Source of the DNA: Gloeopeniophorella convolvens
Taxonomy: Eukaryota; Basidiomycota; Agaricomycetes; Russulales
DNA: 64,000 nucleotides
Reading direction: 5' to 3'
Assembly: GCA_022496205.1 (NCBI GenBank)
Contig: WTXD01000017.1
Location: forward strand, 310,001-374,000
Below, piece by piece: positions 61,421-64,000 of the stretch. The notes beneath the pieces were generated by a model. The model did no database searches and had not been told where the DNA came from. It worked only from the letters and a program-made list of their open reading frames with translations. The translations under genes were made by a program, and so were the position numbers. Positions within the stretch are counted from its first letter, which is position 1, and every line of letters begins with the position of its first letter.

Positions 61421-61427
61421 AGGGTGT

Positions 61428-63799
61428 CTACAAGGGGAACTCAAGAGAGAGCTGTGTGAGGAAGTTGAATTGATCTGCGCGGTAGGTGTCCTGCGTGATA
61501 GTTGTCGGAATGAGGCCGTCGAGGAATGTCATTAACTGCGGCGATGCGGTGGTATACTGTGGCCAGTGCGGGCTCGACCCGCCGTTCGGATTGAGGTTCG
61601 TCGCGAATTGAATCAGGTAGTCTGTCAGTTCGCCACTTCCATACACATTGAGAATGTCTGTTGAATGCGCAGATCCGAGAGCTGGGAGTGCTTTCAAACG
61701 TTTGCTTACTAAATGGGCGTGAAGCAGTGAGTTGGGGCACGGGCAGTGATAGCGCGCGCAACGTACGGAACGACCAGGTGTTCTGTGTGCCCGAGCGCTG
61801 CTGTAGGAAGAAGCGCCGCGGTGCCTGGAACGCGAGATCTCCCAGCACGGCGGCTATGCGCTTGAACTGGGGCGTAAGCGCGTCCAGAAGCCCAGTATCG
61901 AAGGGCGAGCCCTGAGAGATAGCAGACGGATAGAGTGTGAGGAGTTCGTCGAGCTGATCACTCGTAGCGTTTGGGAGGAAGTATTGAGCGACGTAGTCGC
62001 GGAATTCATCATCGGTGCTATGGATCTCGTATGTAAGCTGGCGACGAAGACGAAACTCCTGAGACCCAGCACTCACGTGACGTTGAGCTGGCTTAAGGAA
62101 AACAATGTGCCCTCGTCATCGCAGTCACCTGTGACGAACGGGATATTTGCCACGCTGCCTTGTTGGACCAGCTTCTGCGGAGCATCTGTCAAGAAGATGC
62201 CGTCTACACGCGGTTGCCAGGCCAGAGCAAGTGACTGCATTGGAAACGCCGTCAGTAAAGGTCAGACGCTGAGATGCCAGCTCATCGCATACCTGATAAT
62301 TGAAGATGGCCGGAGACTGATCCACAGCGGATTTCAGCGTCGTATAGGGCAAGGACCGGAGGCATTCTAAAGTGTCCGAAGAACCTGAGCACCCAGTGCG
62401 CTTGACGAGGTCGTCGTAGTACGGTTGGCCCTGAAGAAGAACGTCAAAGGCAGAACATAGACAAAAGGTCTGTTCATACGTGGGTTATGTCGCCAACAGG
62501 CTCTGGAGAGCCAGACTCCATGAATCCGGCGCGGAACAAGCCTTCAGTGTTTCCGCCATTTGTCAACATCTGCAGCGCGACAGATATTGCCCCTGCGCTT
62601 TCACCCCAGCTGGAGAAGGCCGGATGGTCAGGAGAGCATGAGTGGGAAGATCAATTTCCTACATGGTCACTTTGGTAGGATCTCCGCCGAATGCGCCGAT
62701 GTATTTCTGCACCCAGCGAAGAGCCTGACGTTCTGCGTAGGGCTACGTGTCAGGTAACTGAGAAGTCTATGGATCATCGACTCACGGTCCTGCAGCCCAA
62801 GGTTACCCACACCCGCATCCTTAACTTCTTGACTGGCGAGGAAACCGAATGCTATGACACGAGGTCAGACAGGAGTCGAGGCAACGTCGGGCATGCGGGC
62901 ATACCTGATACCCTGAAGAAGCGGCGCTGTATTAGGGTCCGGCTTCCGGTCGAGAGAATTTGAGTTTGTTTACCGGTAGTTCAAGCTGACGTAAATTACG
63001 GGTTCCCCGAGAGCGATCGAACGATCCACAATGACACCTCCATCGTAGCTACACACATGAAACCTAGTCAGCGCCCCAAAGCCATTGTGTTGAAGAGCGG
63101 ACGCACATAGAGGGAGAACCGAGTTCGAACCCGCCTAAGGCGATATGTAAATGTCAGCCCCCTTGATCAGTGGTCCGCAAGGTAAGTGGTGTTCACCTCC
63201 GAATATCCACTGATGAACCCGTAACAGCTATGAGTAAGACCGAAGATCCATGCGCTGAATACGAACCACTACGACCGGAAGCTTTGTTCCCGATTTGACA
63301 CCGGCTGGAGTGACAACATTGAGCGTTAAGCCTGTTATAACCCTCAGAACTCGTACGCGCATGAAAAGACCCAAGCTGCTCACAATCTTCACTGGATGGG
63401 GTCACGAGGTTGTAAATGCTGTTCGTGATAAAATCAATCGCCTCTTGGGCCAGCTCGCCTGGGATGGGCAATTGGAGCGCCTGCTGTGGGCAAGCAGGTC
63501 CGAACGTGGTTGCATCATGCGTCCCTGTATATGCGCTATTTGGCTGCGGCAGGCGGAAGCGCAGGTCACCAACACTGTTGTGGGATAGGTCAGGTACGAG
63601 CCGATGATTGATAGTGTGCTACGCACGGTGGCTGGGCGAACGGGATGCCGAGGAACTTGTTCACACCGCTGGAAGACGTCCCTACGAACGTGCCGTTGTC
63701 GAGCGTGGCGGTAGGGCCCGACGAGCGTATCGTTGGACCGGCTAGGACTGTCGTCGTCACACCGCAGAAGGCAATGAGGGAGCGCTGGAGCATGCCCAT
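61428..63799 (-). CDS. Type-B carboxylesterase/lipase Est10, most divergent copy
   Basis: ATG at 63799 (MGMLQRSLIAFCGVTTTVLA) with a signal peptide; stop TAG at 61428. Catalytic motifs are WGESAGAISVALQM, DCDDEGTLFSLSQLN and AHSTDILNVYGSGELTDY. The intron pattern differs from all others in three places. An extra phase-0 intron splits the WGESAGA exon after DITH. The intron before the acid motif is absent (VTGDCDDEG reads straight through). The intron before the histidine motif is absent (ALGSAHSTD reads straight through). The 8-nt exon is kept (62905-62912). It uses WIFGGGFELGSPS around the oxyanion hole. Likely functional and probably the oldest branch of the array. Confidence 0.92.
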
Positions 63800-63874
63800 G
63801 ATCACCAATCGAATTGGCTACGCCTGCTAGGGAAACCGCTGGTGCACGCCGTACGCAGTCGGTGGCCAGTAAAG

Positions 63875-63884
63875 CTTATATATG
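63875..63884 (-). promoter_or_regulatory. TATA box of Est10
   Basis: catatataag on the minus strand, about 75 bp before the ATG at 63799. Confidence 0.5.
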
Positions 63885-64000
63885 CCGAGAATTCTGGCAG
63901 AGAAGCCGATATACTTCATCGTTGGGTCTGATGCTAGTCTAGGGGGCGAAACTCGGGATTCCAAGTGGAACTGACAACTGAGGATACCAGAAGCACAGCG

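Noticed and set aside
23554..63799. CRISPR-like or satellite interpretation of the regular 2.4-kb periodicity
   Set aside because: The period is fully explained by tandem multi-exon esterase genes; there are no short direct repeats with spacers.

Overview
This window looks like nuclear DNA from a filamentous basidiomycete, most likely an Agaricomycete. The evidence is many short GT-AG introns (about 47-67 nt), compact intron-rich genes, and thioredoxin reductase, GH20 hexosaminidase and Msp1-type proteins that read like fungal family members. All gene models were assembled by hand from the sequence, exon by exon. No database search was possible.

Left part (1-9.9 kb): gene-poor sequence holding three small two-intron genes (1907-2627, 5511-6066, 7434-7992). 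Each encodes a signal peptide, one membrane segment and a basic tail. Two of them are clear paralogs. A fourth gene of similar design lies at 18960-19458. I do not recognise this family.

Middle (9.9-21.5 kb): a thioredoxin reductase (9972-11435, minus), a secreted GH20 beta-N-acetylhexosaminidase (11695-13974, minus; 12 exons, one apparent single-base frameshift), about 4.5 kb of relic-like sequence, and a mitochondrial-outer-membrane-type AAA ATPase (Msp1/ATAD1, 20004-21520, plus; 9 exons).

Right part (23.5-63.8 kb): a head-to-tail tandem array of ten secreted type-B carboxylesterase/lipase genes, all on the minus strand and about 2.4 kb each, named here Est1 to Est10 from left to right. 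They share a 15-exon architecture that includes an 8-nt micro-exon and, in most copies, a 13-nt micro-exon. Est2 adds up exactly to 550 residues. Est4 is broken, Est1 seems to lose the frame just before the catalytic histidine, and Est8 has lost the ancestral start codon. One decayed copy (35.8-37.1 kb) and one 3' fragment (57.9-58.0 kb) are also present.

The array shows several layers of duplication: a recent block duplication (about 46.0-50.2 kb against 54.1-58.0 kb), an essentially identical 3' tract shared by Est6 and Est8 that suggests gene conversion, and two copies of a GC-rich spacer (30.6-32.4 and 37.3-38.7 kb). The enzymes are probably exported to hydrolyse extracellular esters or lipids. 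The array looks like a birth-and-death gene family caught in progress.
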